Source: Arthrinium phaeospermum
Lineage: Eukaryota; Ascomycota; Sordariomycetes; Amphisphaeriales; Apiosporaceae
NCBI GenBank assembly: GCA_006503535.1
Contig: QYRS01000002.1
Location: 3,720,001 to 3,784,000, forward strand
Reading direction: 5' to 3'
Length of the DNA stretch: 64,000 bases
Numbering within the stretch: the first letter of the stretch is position 1; every line of letters begins with the position of its first letter. Position numbers and translations under genes: made by a program. The notes below the pieces were generated by a model. It did no database searches. It saw nothing but the letters and a program-made list of their open reading frames with translations, and was not told the DNA's origin. Positions 11,078 to 20,734 of this stretch are shown piece after piece.

Positions 11078-11900
11078 AGTGAGTGCCCACAATGCTTGGC
11101 CAGATCGACCTATCATCTGATCTGAACCCAACTGACTTGCCAATCAGTGTCGTACGCAGATATTGCAGCTTCTGGCCCCAAGCAGAGCCCCGAGGAGGTA
11201 TGAGCGTTTTCCCCCATTGTCTTTTGTTATCTGTTTCTGCAGCGGTTTGGAGCCATCTAAGGCGGGTTGCTGCAAAGGCTGGAGCTTTATTGGGTCTTCG
11301 CCATCGTTGCGCGCATTTTATCGCACCGTTTCTCTCCCTTCACCGCTCTAACTGTTATCCAGGCCGCCGCCCCTCAGCCCCCGGAGGTCGTCTCCACCGA
11401 GTCGGCCAGCACTTCGTCTTTGGTCGACGTCGACACCCCTTCAGTTCGCACCGTCCCCTCGGACTTCGGCGAGCAGGACATCCAGACCGAGACGCAAGCC
11501 GCCCGCCGCGACCGCGAGGAGGAGCAGCGCCGTGCCGAGTCCGATCTCGCCAAGAAGAAGGCCGCTGGCAAAGCCAAGGCCCGCAAGGCCGACAGCTTCT
11601 TGACCAAGTGGTTCGGAGACATCAACGATGAGGCTAGCACTGCGCTTGTCATCAGCAATCTCGTCGGCGTCGTCGGTCTGAGTGGTTTCTTGGGCTACAA
11701 GGCCTGGGACCTGCACGCACGCAACCGCCTCACTTGGCAGAGCGTCGGTCTCGGCCTTGGTATCATGGGTGTTGTTGGTGCTGTGGAAGGTGTTTTCGGA
11801 AGGTAAGTTTAAATCGAGCTAAGACTGCAAATCTGCGCACAATTTGACTGACACCACGGCTAGATACCTGTACAAGGGCAAGAAGAACCAGTCGTCCTAG
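11078..11900 (+). CDS. OM14-like mitochondrial outer-membrane protein
   Basis: Four coding segments: 11078, 11148-11197, 11363-11802 and 11864-11900, giving 175 residues. The initiator ATG appears split: A at 11078, then a 69-bp intron (GTGAGT...ATCAG), then TG at 11148, producing MSYADIAASGPKQSPEE. Introns of 165 and 61 bp follow with clear CTAAC or CTGAC branch sites. The protein has an acidic Ser/Thr region, a charged Lys/Ala/Glu helix (residues about 60-95) and a C-terminal part with two hydrophobic segments (STALVISNLVGVVGLSGFLG and VGLGLGIMGVVGAVEGVFG), ending in YLYKGKK. This matches, from memory, the fungal OM14 C-terminal-domain family; yeast OM14 acts as an outer-membrane receptor for ribosome-associated NAC. 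The family is fairly sure, the role in this organism inferred. Confidence 0.82.
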
Positions 11901-12558
11901 GGGGCCATGCTAAATCATTCACTTAAATGATTGCCGGTTCTGTATGTTTCTTCGGAACAGAGCTGTGCTCAGTCAGGAGTTGTCTTGGGTTTATTCGGAG
12001 TCTTTACTCTTTGCATTTCGATCTGCATTAGTCCCCCGTCTTGCGCTGTAGTCGTTTCTGCAACCCTTGGTACTAATTTCAAAAATTCAACTTGAAGTTA
12101 CTGACTTGGTATTTGGAAATGAGGCACCCTTATGGCGTTTGTTGACCACTCACTGGGCCTCGAGACTCGCCTGAGCTGACGACATGCAACAATGATATGC
12201 CTCAAAATTCAGAGAGTAATATGATCTCTCCGGTTGCATCAATTCCAGGTCAATGTGCTTCTTTGTTTCCGTGTGCCTACATCCGCAAGTCAAAGGCGCG
12301 GCAGTCATCCATTACCCATAAAGCTTTGTCTCACATTGATGGCCGCAAGTGACGACCAGGAATGCAGCCGGTAACCCGAAAACAGCCAACATCTAAATAC
12401 AATTGCTCTTTATACCTTTTCTTTTCTAATACATGACTATGCCCATCTGCTCCAACAGAACAGGCTGTTAGAGAAACACAGTAAGATCGCTTTGCTGACA
12501 AGGCAGCATAGACAACAGCAAGTGTGCACATACATCAAATTCTTTAACTTACTACACG
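11901..12558. other. Intergenic, no gene seen
   Basis: Spacer between two genes on the same strand: 3' flank of the OM14-like gene and promoter of the amidoligase gene. No structure beyond ordinary AT-rich runs. Confidence 0.5.
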
Positions 12559-15500
12559 ATGGCCGGTTCCTCTAGCGGCAAGCAATATAACGGCACCACC
12601 GGAGCAGGAGCAGCTGGGAAGAAGAGAGCTGCGGTTGGCAGCCATGACAATGGCAATGCCAAACGTCCGCATTTTGGAGTTAGCACCACCGAGAAAGCGC
12701 TGGTTCCAGTTGCAGATCTTCTGAATGTCGACTTCTGGGGTTTTACCAAGCTCTGCCATCGTCACGAGAGGCAGATCGGCGACCTGGGTAATCCCTTTGA
12801 GGCCCTCGAGCGCTGGGCGAGGCATGCTCTTCCACGGTCCTGCTGGGACGACTCTGACAAGCAGGTGGGCCATTGGATGCGGTCCGAATCGCTGGGGGCG
12901 GCTTACATGTTCCAAAACGGCTACTGTTACGACAATGGGCGGGAGTTTGTCACGGTCCCGACATATGGCCAGTGGCTCGAGTACGACGGCTTCAAGCACT
13001 TTAGGTCGGACGAGGGCGTAGAGTGGTATTCGATTTTGAAGGCCCATCGGCTGGCGTTCGATACGGGGAATCCTGCGCACCCCTACCTGACCGTCGGCAG
13101 CTGGACGATGTCACGGTTCGGCAAGCCGGTCATCGTCGGCAAGGACAACAACTTCTACCAATCGGTCTTGGACGCTTTTCGTGAGAGAAATCCAGCTACC
13201 ATCTCTCAAGACAATGAGATCGAGGTGCCGATAAAGTATCTTACCATGATCAGCGACCTGGAGCAGGAGCCGCCGCGGCCAGATTCGAGGGATATGTACG
13301 AGTACGGCCCTTATCTGCGTCTTGTGGGAGGATCTGCGCATGATACATCGTCACAACAGCCGCCAATCCCCGAAAAAATGAACATTGACCAGCCGGAGCA
13401 CAGCCAAATTTCCGCGGCCAAGCCCGCATCCGCTCCGTCCAGCAAGGAAGCAATAGAAGTGTCCAGCGATGGAAGCCAAAGGTCCGTGAGCGAGGAAACA
13501 CACACAACTTGGAGCCCGCCGGCCACCTCTCCTCCGCACACACCGGAGAAGTCTCGCACTGCTCCGACCAAGGCTAGCCATGGCTTAGCGACGCCGGGCT
13601 CATCTGGATCTGCGGGCCCGAACAAAACTATTCGTGGTCCTCCCAAGGCAAATGTCCAACAGGGCCCTACAACGCCGCCTGGAAAGGAGAAGAACACGCA
13701 CAAGGGCCCCGTGACAGGGCACTCCAACACCTACAAAACGGGCTTGCCCACGCCAGAAAAGGACCAGAAAACAAAGCCTTCTCAGCCCGCCTCTACCTTT
13801 ACTGCTAGCCGCCCTACTGCTGCGCCCTCCACGCATGGCCGCCCTACAGCTGCCCCCTCTACAACTGGCCGCCCTACTGCCGCCCCTTCTACCACTGGCC
13901 GCCCTACTGCTGAGCCCTCTACGACTGGCCGCCCTACTGCTGCCCCCTCTACGTCTGGCCGCCCTACTGCTGAGCCCTCTACGACTGGCCGCCCTACTGC
14001 TGCCCCCTCTACGACTGGCCGCCCTACTGCTGCCCCCTCTACGTCTGGCCGCCCTACTGCCACCCCCTCTCCTGCCTCGCGCCCTACTGCTACTCCCTCT
14101 ATTGCTAACCGCCTTGCTACTACCCGCTCTGCTGCTGCTGCTACCCATCCGGCTGCTACTCAGCCTGCTGCTACTCATTCTGTTGCTACTCCCGCTGTCA
14201 CTCGCGCTGCTTCCACAGCTACCGGCACCAAGGCAACCGCGCATGCAGAGAGAGAGCCAGAAGGAAAGAAGCATATTTCAGGCACGGGAGGATCCGCCAA
14301 GGCCTCCAACGATTTCCCTACGATAGACAAGGGTCCACAGGCGGCCTCAAAAGCACCTACCTCTACTGGGACTAAAGCACAGCAATCCGGGGCCACAGGC
14401 TCTTTTTCTAGTGCCAAAACAGCACAGAAGAAGGACGACGCAACTGCAGACGCGACTTCTGAGTTGTTGTCCGTAGCTCAGGAAACTGCCTTCCATAGAG
14501 CCTCTATCGAAGCCCAGCTCTCTGCTGAAGTTGCTGCTCAACGAGTCCAGACCGCCAATACCAATGCCAAGGCTATTACCCAGCCCCAGGAGTTGCACGG
14601 GAAAAGCCAGGGTTTGTCGTTTGGTGTCGAGATGGAGTTCATGATCCCCGTGGTACTGGAGGAAGAGCGTGATGGCACAGACATAGACGATGAGCTTCTC
14701 CCATCTCTGAATGTTATCCCCTTTGTGCCGGGCGAGGACCGGAAACAGTATAGCGATGCTAACCCCAGTGCCGATCGTTTTGTGCGGGACTGGGTTGAAG
14801 AAAAACTCCGCAGCACCTTGCTCGATCTTCGTGTGCCCGTCATTGATGTGTCTGGCCATTTGATCAACGCAAACGCAGTTTCTGAGCACGTATCCGCCGA
14901 CCGGGGCTACTGGGGTTGGAAGATTGTCAACGACGCCTCGGTCATGATTCCGCAATCGGTCGACTACGCGTACCGGAGCGGAAAAACACGCTGGGTTAGC
15001 CTGGAGCTGATATCTCCTGCCTACTGGGCCACGCCCAAGAACCTCGGCGAGATCCGCCGCGTCGTGAGCGCCCTCTCGGGCCAGCTCCGCGTCCTGACAC
15101 CGAAGACGGGCGGCCTGCACGTCCACGTCGGCCGCGGCAAGTCCTCGTTCGGGCTCGGGGAGCTGAAGCGCCTGGCCGGCTTGTGCTACGCCGCGGGCCC
15201 CTTGCTCTCCCAGCTCCACCCCAAGTCGCGGCACGGCAACCTGTACTGCCAGAGCAACCGGCTCTACTCCAATCTCGCGCACGGCATGACAATGGAGGAG
15301 GCCATCGCCGCCCGCTCGGGGTCCCAGGGCGTCGGCGACCCCGACGACGGCGAGGTCCCGCAGGTGCCCCACGCGAAGCCCATGTGTCTGGGCCCGGCGA
15401 CTGAGGAGTCGGGCCAGCGCCCGGCCGACACCCCGCGGTTCCAGCGCATGGTCCCGCGCGGCGACCTGCCCCGCGAGGAGCTCTCAGAAAAGGATTACCG

Positions 15501-16209
15501 GATATGGGAACGCTACAATGAATCGGTTTCCAATAAATCGGACTTCCCGCGCGACGTCGTGCCGGCCATAAACGAAATGTGGCGGGCGCCGACCCCGACT
15601 GACCTGGTGGCCGTGTTCCAGACTTACAACAGCAAGTACTACGCCTACAACATGACGCGGTACGTAAGCGAGGACTATGCCTGCAGAAGCGACAGCGTCG
15701 GCGTGTATTTCACAAGCCTGCCCGACGACGTTCCCGCCGGCTCCCACGACTCCAACTCCTCCTCCATGATGGGCGACGACGGCGACAACAGCAGCAGCAG
15801 GAGCCGCCGATCGTCCGCCTTTGCCCCCAACGCCTTCAGCGACACGGCCTCCCGGAGCGGCAGCACGGCCAACGGCGAGCCCCCGAAGTCGGAGACGGTC
15901 GAGTTCCGGCAGGCGGCCGCGACGCTCGACCCGGACTCGGTCGTGGCCTGGGTGCGCGTCGTGGTCAACCTGACGTGCGTGGCGGTGCACTCGCGCATGG
16001 AGGAGTTCTCGCGCCTCGTGCACTGCTGCGCCAAGGCCGAGCGCGAGCCCGCCTGGTACGACGCCTTCGACCTGCTCGTCGACCTCGGCATGCCGCGCAC
16101 CGCCCAGTTCATCCAGACCAGCATACTGTCGCGCAAGACGCGCACCCCGTGGGCCGACCTGCCCGAAAAGGGGGCTCTGATGAAGAGCGGAGGGTATGAA
16201 TCAGATTAG
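12559..16209 (+). CDS. Amidoligase_2-family protein with repeat linker
   Basis: An uninterrupted 1216-residue frame. Residues 1-230 form an unrecognised Trp/Tyr-rich globular region (LLNVDFWGFTKLCHRHERQI ...). Residues 250-680 are a low-complexity Pro/Ser/Thr/Ala linker that includes the 30-bp minisatellite. Residues 685-1215 carry the amidoligase (glutamine-synthetase-like COOH-NH2 ligase) signature: GVEMEF with Glu691 and Glu693, SLELISP with Glu816, GGLHVHVG with His854 and His856, and CQSNRLYSN further on. The family is expected to join a carboxylate to an amine using ATP and metal, and is largely uncharacterised in fungi. Insertions rich in Ser and Asp (near 15740-15880) break up the C-terminal domain. 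The HET gene lies immediately downstream on the same strand. Substrate unknown. Confidence 0.85.
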   Translation: MAGSSSGKQYNGTTGAGAAGKKRAAVGSHDNGNAKRPHFGVSTTEKALVPVADLLNVDFWGFTKLCHRHERQIGDLGNPFEALERWARHALPRSCWDDSDKQVGHWMRSESLGAAYMFQNGYCYDNGREFVTVPTYGQWLEYDGFKHFRSDEGVEWYSILKAHRLAFDTGNPAHPYLTVGSWTMSRFGKPVIVGKDNNFYQSVLDAFRERNPATISQDNEIEVPIKYLTMISDLEQEPPRPDSRDMYEYGPYLRLVGGSAHDTSSQQPPIPEKMNIDQPEHSQISAAKPASAPSSKEAIEVSSDGSQRSVSEETHTTWSPPATSPPHTPEKSRTAPTKASHGLATPGSSGSAGPNKTIRGPPKANVQQGPTTPPGKEKNTHKGPVTGHSNTYKTGLPTPEKDQKTKPSQPASTFTASRPTAAPSTHGRPTAAPSTTGRPTAAPSTTGRPTAEPSTTGRPTAAPSTSGRPTAEPSTTGRPTAAPSTTGRPTAAPSTSGRPTATPSPASRPTATPSIANRLATTRSAAAATHPAATQPAATHSVATPAVTRAASTATGTKATAHAEREPEGKKHISGTGGSAKASNDFPTIDKGPQAASKAPTSTGTKAQQSGATGSFSSAKTAQKKDDATADATSELLSVAQETAFHRASIEAQLSAEVAAQRVQTANTNAKAITQPQELHGKSQGLSFGVEMEFMIPVVLEEERDGTDIDDELLPSLNVIPFVPGEDRKQYSDANPSADRFVRDWVEEKLRSTLLDLRVPVIDVSGHLINANAVSEHVSADRGYWGWKIVNDASVMIPQSVDYAYRSGKTRWVSLELISPAYWATPKNLGEIRRVVSALSGQLRVLTPKTGGLHVHVGRGKSSFGLGELKRLAGLCYAAGPLLSQLHPKSRHGNLYCQSNRLYSNLAHGMTMEEAIAARSGSQGVGDPDDGEVPQVPHAKPMCLGPATEESGQRPADTPRFQRMVPRGDLPREELSEKDYRIWERYNESVSNKSDFPRDVVPAINEMWRAPTPTDLVAVFQTYNSKYYAYNMTRYVSEDYACRSDSVGVYFTSLPDDVPAGSHDSNSSSMMGDDGDNSSSRSRRSSAFAPNAFSDTASRSGSTANGEPPKSETVEFRQAAATLDPDSVVAWVRVVVNLTCVAVHSRMEEFSRLVHCCAKAEREPAWYDAFDLLVDLGMPRTAQFIQTSILSRKTRTPWADLPEKGALMKSGGYESD
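13807..14136 (+). repeat. Coding minisatellite, 30-bp unit, about 11 copies
   Basis: Head-to-tail 30-bp units beginning GGCCGCCCTACTGCTGCCCC, each encoding about GRPTAAPSTT. Units at 13837-14046 are nearly identical, with alternation of Ala and Glu codons; the first (13807) and the last two or three (14077-14136) have diverged. The length keeps the frame, so copy number can vary without breaking the amidoligase protein. Confidence 0.95.
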
Positions 16210-16652
16210 GAGGCGGTGGGAGGAGATCCAGAGAGAGACGCATTCCAGTAGGACGAAGTAGAAATGACAGTGTTGGTTGGGTTGGCTGCGTGAGAGCATT
16301 TCTTTAGGGCCTTGGGTTTTGTACAGTAGTCATATATCCCTTTTTGTTTATTGTGTACGCATCAGCTTCTCCGCTGCTTTTATGATCTTGAAAGTCATGG
16401 CATGGGTGACGAGAACTTGCAAGGGTATCTCAAGATAGTTCTTGTCAGGTTTAGCATAGAAATCGCACCGCGGCAGCCATGGTCCACTGAGCTTGGAGAG
16501 ATGATTGAAGCGACCCACATCCGGGTACGAAGTAACGGGCAGGTAGGCACTTGTATAAGCATTGGCTGACACACATCCACCTTTTGAGGAGTCAAGAGGC
16601 ACAGTGATGAAGTTCTTGAACAAGACACAATCATCTTGAGTTGCGCTGCCCC
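16210..16652. other. Intergenic, no gene seen
   Basis: Short spacer between the amidoligase and HET genes, both on the plus strand. No ORF with coding bias. Confidence 0.5.
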
Positions 16653-18683
16653 ATGATGGACAAACGGTCTGATCATCTGTGCCCGCAATGCTGGGCCATG
16701 TTCGCTAAGAAGCCATCGCCTGAATTATCTCTCGTAAAGTTTCTACACCATGCCGACAAAGCCTCCTGTCAAGCCGCGGCCGACTCTGGGTGCGTCTTGT
16801 GCTACAGGTTGTTATCCCAACCAGCTGCCGATTCACCCCATGCAGCATCCCTATCCCCGTTCTCAAGATGGGAAATCTATAGCAGTGCATCTAAGGGGTG
16901 GAATTACGGTTTCTGGTTCTGGTTTGGTCATGATATCGCCTACCATCAAGAGATTATACCGCAAAACAGTAAGTACAGTGCTACCTGGCAAAAACCTGTC
17001 CTGAAAAGCTGTATAACAGAGTGCCCGCAATCGACCGCTTTCGGGTTGGAAGACCCCGGGTTCAGCACCAATAGCCCCGGTGCTGTTAAAAGAGCAACCC
17101 AGTGGTACTCAGACTGCATCGAGAAGCACCCCAAATGCAAGGCTCTCAGCGGAATCAGCAACTATCTACCAACGCGCCTGATAGATATATCTCACGGTAT
17201 CTCCAACACACGGATCATCTTGACAAGCGAAGAAATACCATATGGAGGATACGCAACGTTGAGTCACTGCTGGGGCAATTCGAACCGCTCTGTTCTTCTA
17301 CGCGAGAACCTTCCACAACTTCAAGAGCAGATATCACCCGATTATCTATCTAAAACCTTCAGGGAAGCCATCGAAGTAGCAGGGAAGTTTGGGATAGGCT
17401 ACATTTGGATCGACTCGCTATGCATCATTCAGGACTCTTTGGAGGACTGGACGAGGGAGTCCGGCCGTATGGATGATGTGTATAGCAATGGCTTGATCAA
17501 CATCATGGCCACGGCATCATGCGAATCCGAAGGTGGCCTGTACAGGACTCGAGACCCTCGGATTTTTCGCCACTGTAATTTCACCACCCAGTGGTCTGGC
17601 GAAGACGCCAACAATTTCTCGATTATAGATCCTGTCTGGTCCAATCTTGTCACATTTGCACCCCTGAACAGACGCGGTTGGGTGTTGCAGGAAAGGATAC
17701 TATCACCACGAGCGCTCCACTTCGGAAGTAACCAGTTGGCCTGGGAATGTCAGCAAATGGATGCATGCGAGACGTATCCGGAAGGATATCCGGAAGGGAT
17801 GCCGAACTACTACCTTAAAGGAGGCTTCAAAATCACAAACTCAATAGATGGCAGCAAGTTCCTCCGGCTATGGCGACCGGACGCAACAGAAGATGACGCA
17901 GCCTACGAGCTATGGGCCTGTATTGTGAACATATATGGCCTCACCCTGGTGACCAAACAGACGGACAAGCTCGTTGCACTAAGCGGTCTCGCAAAGCGGG
18001 TGAAGAAGATCGTCCAATCCCAATATCTCGCAGGGTTATGGCTACGAGACCTACCCCGTCAGCTTCTTTGGTACTACTTTGACAGAGACTATCACGAGTA
18101 CGAAGACTACGGCCAGGAAGAAACGCACGAAATAAGAGCAACACAATATCGAGCGCCATCGTGGTCGTGGGCCTCGGCGACGACGTACATTTCCACACCG
18201 AAGAAACGCCATACCAATCTCGATCCTATCTATGTGACTATCGAAGAGGCCCAAGTGCAGCCGCTAGCCGGACACGACGATACAGGCCAGCTAATAGGAG
18301 GATATATACGCCTGACCGGCGCCCCGATAGCTGCGAAGCTCGTCCGGCCGACCGGAATTGGCCGTTATGGTAACCTTGTACTCAATGTGAACGGCAAGAT
18401 TTGCGAGGCAATTATCAAATTAGATGCGCGTGTAGTGGCGTGTCCATTACCAGTCACGCTCTTGCCGATAATTCGTGGGAACGTCGACGAAAAGGATCGA
18501 ATTAGAGCTCTATTGCTTATTGCAGTCCAAGGGAAGCCGCAGGGATGGCACAGGAGACTGGGGACATTTGATATTGAAACTCATGATGCCGCGGATGACA
18601 TCCTCGCGCGGATCCGCGATCCTTCTCTCTGCGATACATCTCTATGCCTGGAGGAGTCGCCCGGGACTATCATGCTGATTTGA
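16653..18683 (+). CDS. HET-domain protein
   Basis: A single exon of 676 residues from the ATG at 16653 (a second ATG follows directly). An N-terminal Cys-rich part (LCPQCWAMF, CVLCYRLL) may bind metal. The HET block lies at about residues 195-345: YATLSHCWG near residue 200, then GYIWIDSLCIIQDS and MDDVYSNGLINIMATAS, followed by RGWVLQERILSPRALHF. HET domains trigger regulated cell death in fungal non-self recognition, usually when activated by a partner. No partner-sensing domain (NACHT, ankyrin, WD) is fused here, the commonest arrangement for such proteins in moulds. Codon bias is weaker than in neighbouring housekeeping genes, as is usual for this class. Family assignment firm; specificity unknown. 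Confidence 0.92.
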   Translation: MMDKRSDHLCPQCWAMFAKKPSPELSLVKFLHHADKASCQAAADSGCVLCYRLLSQPAADSPHAASLSPFSRWEIYSSASKGWNYGFWFWFGHDIAYHQEIIPQNSKYSATWQKPVLKSCITECPQSTAFGLEDPGFSTNSPGAVKRATQWYSDCIEKHPKCKALSGISNYLPTRLIDISHGISNTRIILTSEEIPYGGYATLSHCWGNSNRSVLLRENLPQLQEQISPDYLSKTFREAIEVAGKFGIGYIWIDSLCIIQDSLEDWTRESGRMDDVYSNGLINIMATASCESEGGLYRTRDPRIFRHCNFTTQWSGEDANNFSIIDPVWSNLVTFAPLNRRGWVLQERILSPRALHFGSNQLAWECQQMDACETYPEGYPEGMPNYYLKGGFKITNSIDGSKFLRLWRPDATEDDAAYELWACIVNIYGLTLVTKQTDKLVALSGLAKRVKKIVQSQYLAGLWLRDLPRQLLWYYFDRDYHEYEDYGQEETHEIRATQYRAPSWSWASATTYISTPKKRHTNLDPIYVTIEEAQVQPLAGHDDTGQLIGGYIRLTGAPIAAKLVRPTGIGRYGNLVLNVNGKICEAIIKLDARVVACPLPVTLLPIIRGNVDEKDRIRALLLIAVQGKPQGWHRRLGTFDIETHDAADDILARIRDPSLCDTSLCLEESPGTIMLI

Positions 18684-19059
18684 TCTATCATTGCCTCGAT
18701 GGATTGTGGGGCTACAGTAATCAGGCCACAGTCTGAGGCACAGCAGTAGGCACAGTACATGCAGTTGGTGTCAGACATGGATCGACAAAACAATCTGGGC
18801 AAGCACAACCTAATTGAGTTGTGTTGCAGCGGTGCATATAAGCGCCGTGATTGCTGAGTGCCCGGATCCGGCACACAGGAACCCTGCTCCCATGAACCAA
18901 CTGGCGGCATCTTGTTATTTCTGCTGGCCACCCAACCACCCGCTCCGTGACTTCTTCACTCTGGGATGTTGAGTCGCAGTCTTCAAGTATTATACCTCCA
19001 CCCTCAATGCTTCCCACAACTACATCGAGCACATACTTTCGATCATCTTCTCAGTAACC
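18684..19059. other. Intergenic, no gene seen
   Basis: Spacer between the HET gene and the methyltransferase gene; its right end is the methyltransferase leader. Confidence 0.5.
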
Positions 19060-19974
19060 ATGGCAGTAGCACCAGACAAGCTCCGCAAAGAGGAACCAGA
19101 GATCAACTCGAATCCTCAGCTGCAGTCGTATTACCAGTCGTTGGAATCTCGTGTCGGATACAGGCTCATGCTCGGTGGCACCCGGCACTTTGGGTTCTGG
19201 GACCATGACACCTATTGGCCGTTCCCCTTCTCGAAAGGTCTGCGAAACATGGAGGACAAGATGGCCCAGGCCTTGGCGCTCCCTGCAGGTTCAACTGTTC
19301 TCGATGCCGGTTGCGGCGTTGGCCACGTTGCCCTGCGCATGGCCAAAACTCATGGATTGCACGTCAAAGCCATCGATGTGACGGATCATCATGTCGTCAA
19401 GGCACAGAAGAACACCAAGCGCGCCGGGTTACCGGACGATGTCATCAGTGCTCAAAGGATGGACTACCACCACTTAGAGTCTTTCGCGAAAGAGTCCTTT
19501 GACGGCATCTACACGATGGAGACCTTGGTGCACGCGACGGACCCCAAGCTCGTTCTCGAGGGCTTCTACCGCCTCCTCAAGCCCGGTGGTCGCCTCGTGG
19601 AGTTCGAGTACGAGCACGACCCCTTCGAGGAGGCCAGCAAGGGCCTCGCGGACTCGATGGTCAAGATCAACCAGTACTCAGCCATGCCCACCAACGCCGC
19701 CTCGGACCCGGGCGTCCTCAAGACGATGCTCGAGGCGGCCGGCTTCGAGGACGTCGTCGTGCGCGACTACTCGGAGAACATCCGGCCCATGACGCGCGCC
19801 TTCTTCGCGTTCGCCATCGTGCCGTACCTGTTCGTGCGGCTGTTCGGGCTGGAGCGCCGCTTCATCAACACGGTCGCCGGCGTCGAGTCATACCGCGGGC
19901 GCGACCATTGGCGGTATTTAGCGATCTCCGCTACCAAGCCGGGACGGTCGACAGAGGCCTCGACGGCTATTTAG
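19060..19974 (+). CDS. SAM-dependent methyltransferase, sterol-C24-methyltransferase-like
   Basis: A 304-residue single exon with the start ATG in good context (AACCATGG). SAM-binding motif I is VLDAGCGVG (residues 80-88), followed by the acidic strand end of motif II (VKAIDVTDHH) and post-motifs (FDGIYTMETLVHATDP, FYRLLKPGGRLVEFEY) that match the Erg6/SMT branch of methyltransferases. The C-terminal third has a hydrophobic patch (FFAFAIVPYLFVRLFG) that could touch membrane. It is shorter than true Erg6 (about 375-380 residues) and diverges in the N-terminal sterol region, so a role in secondary metabolism or in modification of another lipid is as likely as ergosterol synthesis. Confidence 0.85.
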   Translation: MAVAPDKLRKEEPEINSNPQLQSYYQSLESRVGYRLMLGGTRHFGFWDHDTYWPFPFSKGLRNMEDKMAQALALPAGSTVLDAGCGVGHVALRMAKTHGLHVKAIDVTDHHVVKAQKNTKRAGLPDDVISAQRMDYHHLESFAKESFDGIYTMETLVHATDPKLVLEGFYRLLKPGGRLVEFEYEHDPFEEASKGLADSMVKINQYSAMPTNAASDPGVLKTMLEAAGFEDVVVRDYSENIRPMTRAFFAFAIVPYLFVRLFGLERRFINTVAGVESYRGRDHWRYLAISATKPGRSTEASTAI

Positions 19975-20734
19975 CAACATGCTGCTTATGGGGGTGCCCC
20001 ATCCAGGTTGTGGCTATTTTTGATGTAGGGAAATGTCCTGGGTTCGAGGGGAAAGTGATCGCTACCGGGTTATCCCAATTGGTTCATCCCAGTTTGCATA
20101 TATCCCGTCGGACTTTAGTAAAGTTTTCCCTTGGGGAAAGTGACAATGGCGGTGTCGTTATGTGAGTAGTAGTACCTAGATTCGGACGACATGCGGGAAC
20201 CGGCTCAATCCCCGTCGCCAATGCGACTGCAATGTACGTTACCTCCCGAACTTAGCGTCCGCATATGCGGAAAGCAGGTTTCGCATCATGTCAACCGTGG
20301 CTCCCCCTGGTCCTCCCTGGTTCCTGACAGGGCTGTCTCAATGCGCGCCGGCAGTGCAAAAACAGAAATGCGGATGGCAGGCTGGGCAGGGGAGGCAGGG
20401 GCAACCCCACGTACGAGGGCCCCAAAATAACCCACGGAGTCTCGCCCCAATTCGGACGGGGTTGCCAGGGGCCGCTGACTCGTCACATAGGATAACGGAC
20501 CCCTATAGCAAGCAAACTCGCCGAGGCGCCCGCCGGGATGGAGAGGAGGGTCGTATCGCTTGCCCCGAAATGTCCGTCTGCTTCAGGCATATATATATTA
20601 TGATGCGGCTGCAATTCTTTTTGGTGAAAGGGAGCATCCAGCCACCAAACAACTCTGCAGCATCCAGCTAACTATCGTCTCTCTTTCGTTTTCTGCATAT
20701 CCAACTACCAGTCTATCTTTCAACAATCAGCATC
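19975..20734. other. Intergenic, promoter of the peroxidase gene
   Basis: Contains a TATA-like CATATATATATTA near 20588, about 145 bp before the ATG at 20735, and a pyrimidine-rich leader. No other gene supported. Confidence 0.5.

Noticed and set aside
13807..14136. CRISPR-like repeated structure
   Set aside because: Units are contiguous with no spacers, in frame, and in a eukaryotic gene; it is a minisatellite.
14347..15372. Minus-strand 341-codon frame opposite the amidoligase domain
   Set aside because: Antisense shadow; the plus strand carries the ligase motifs.
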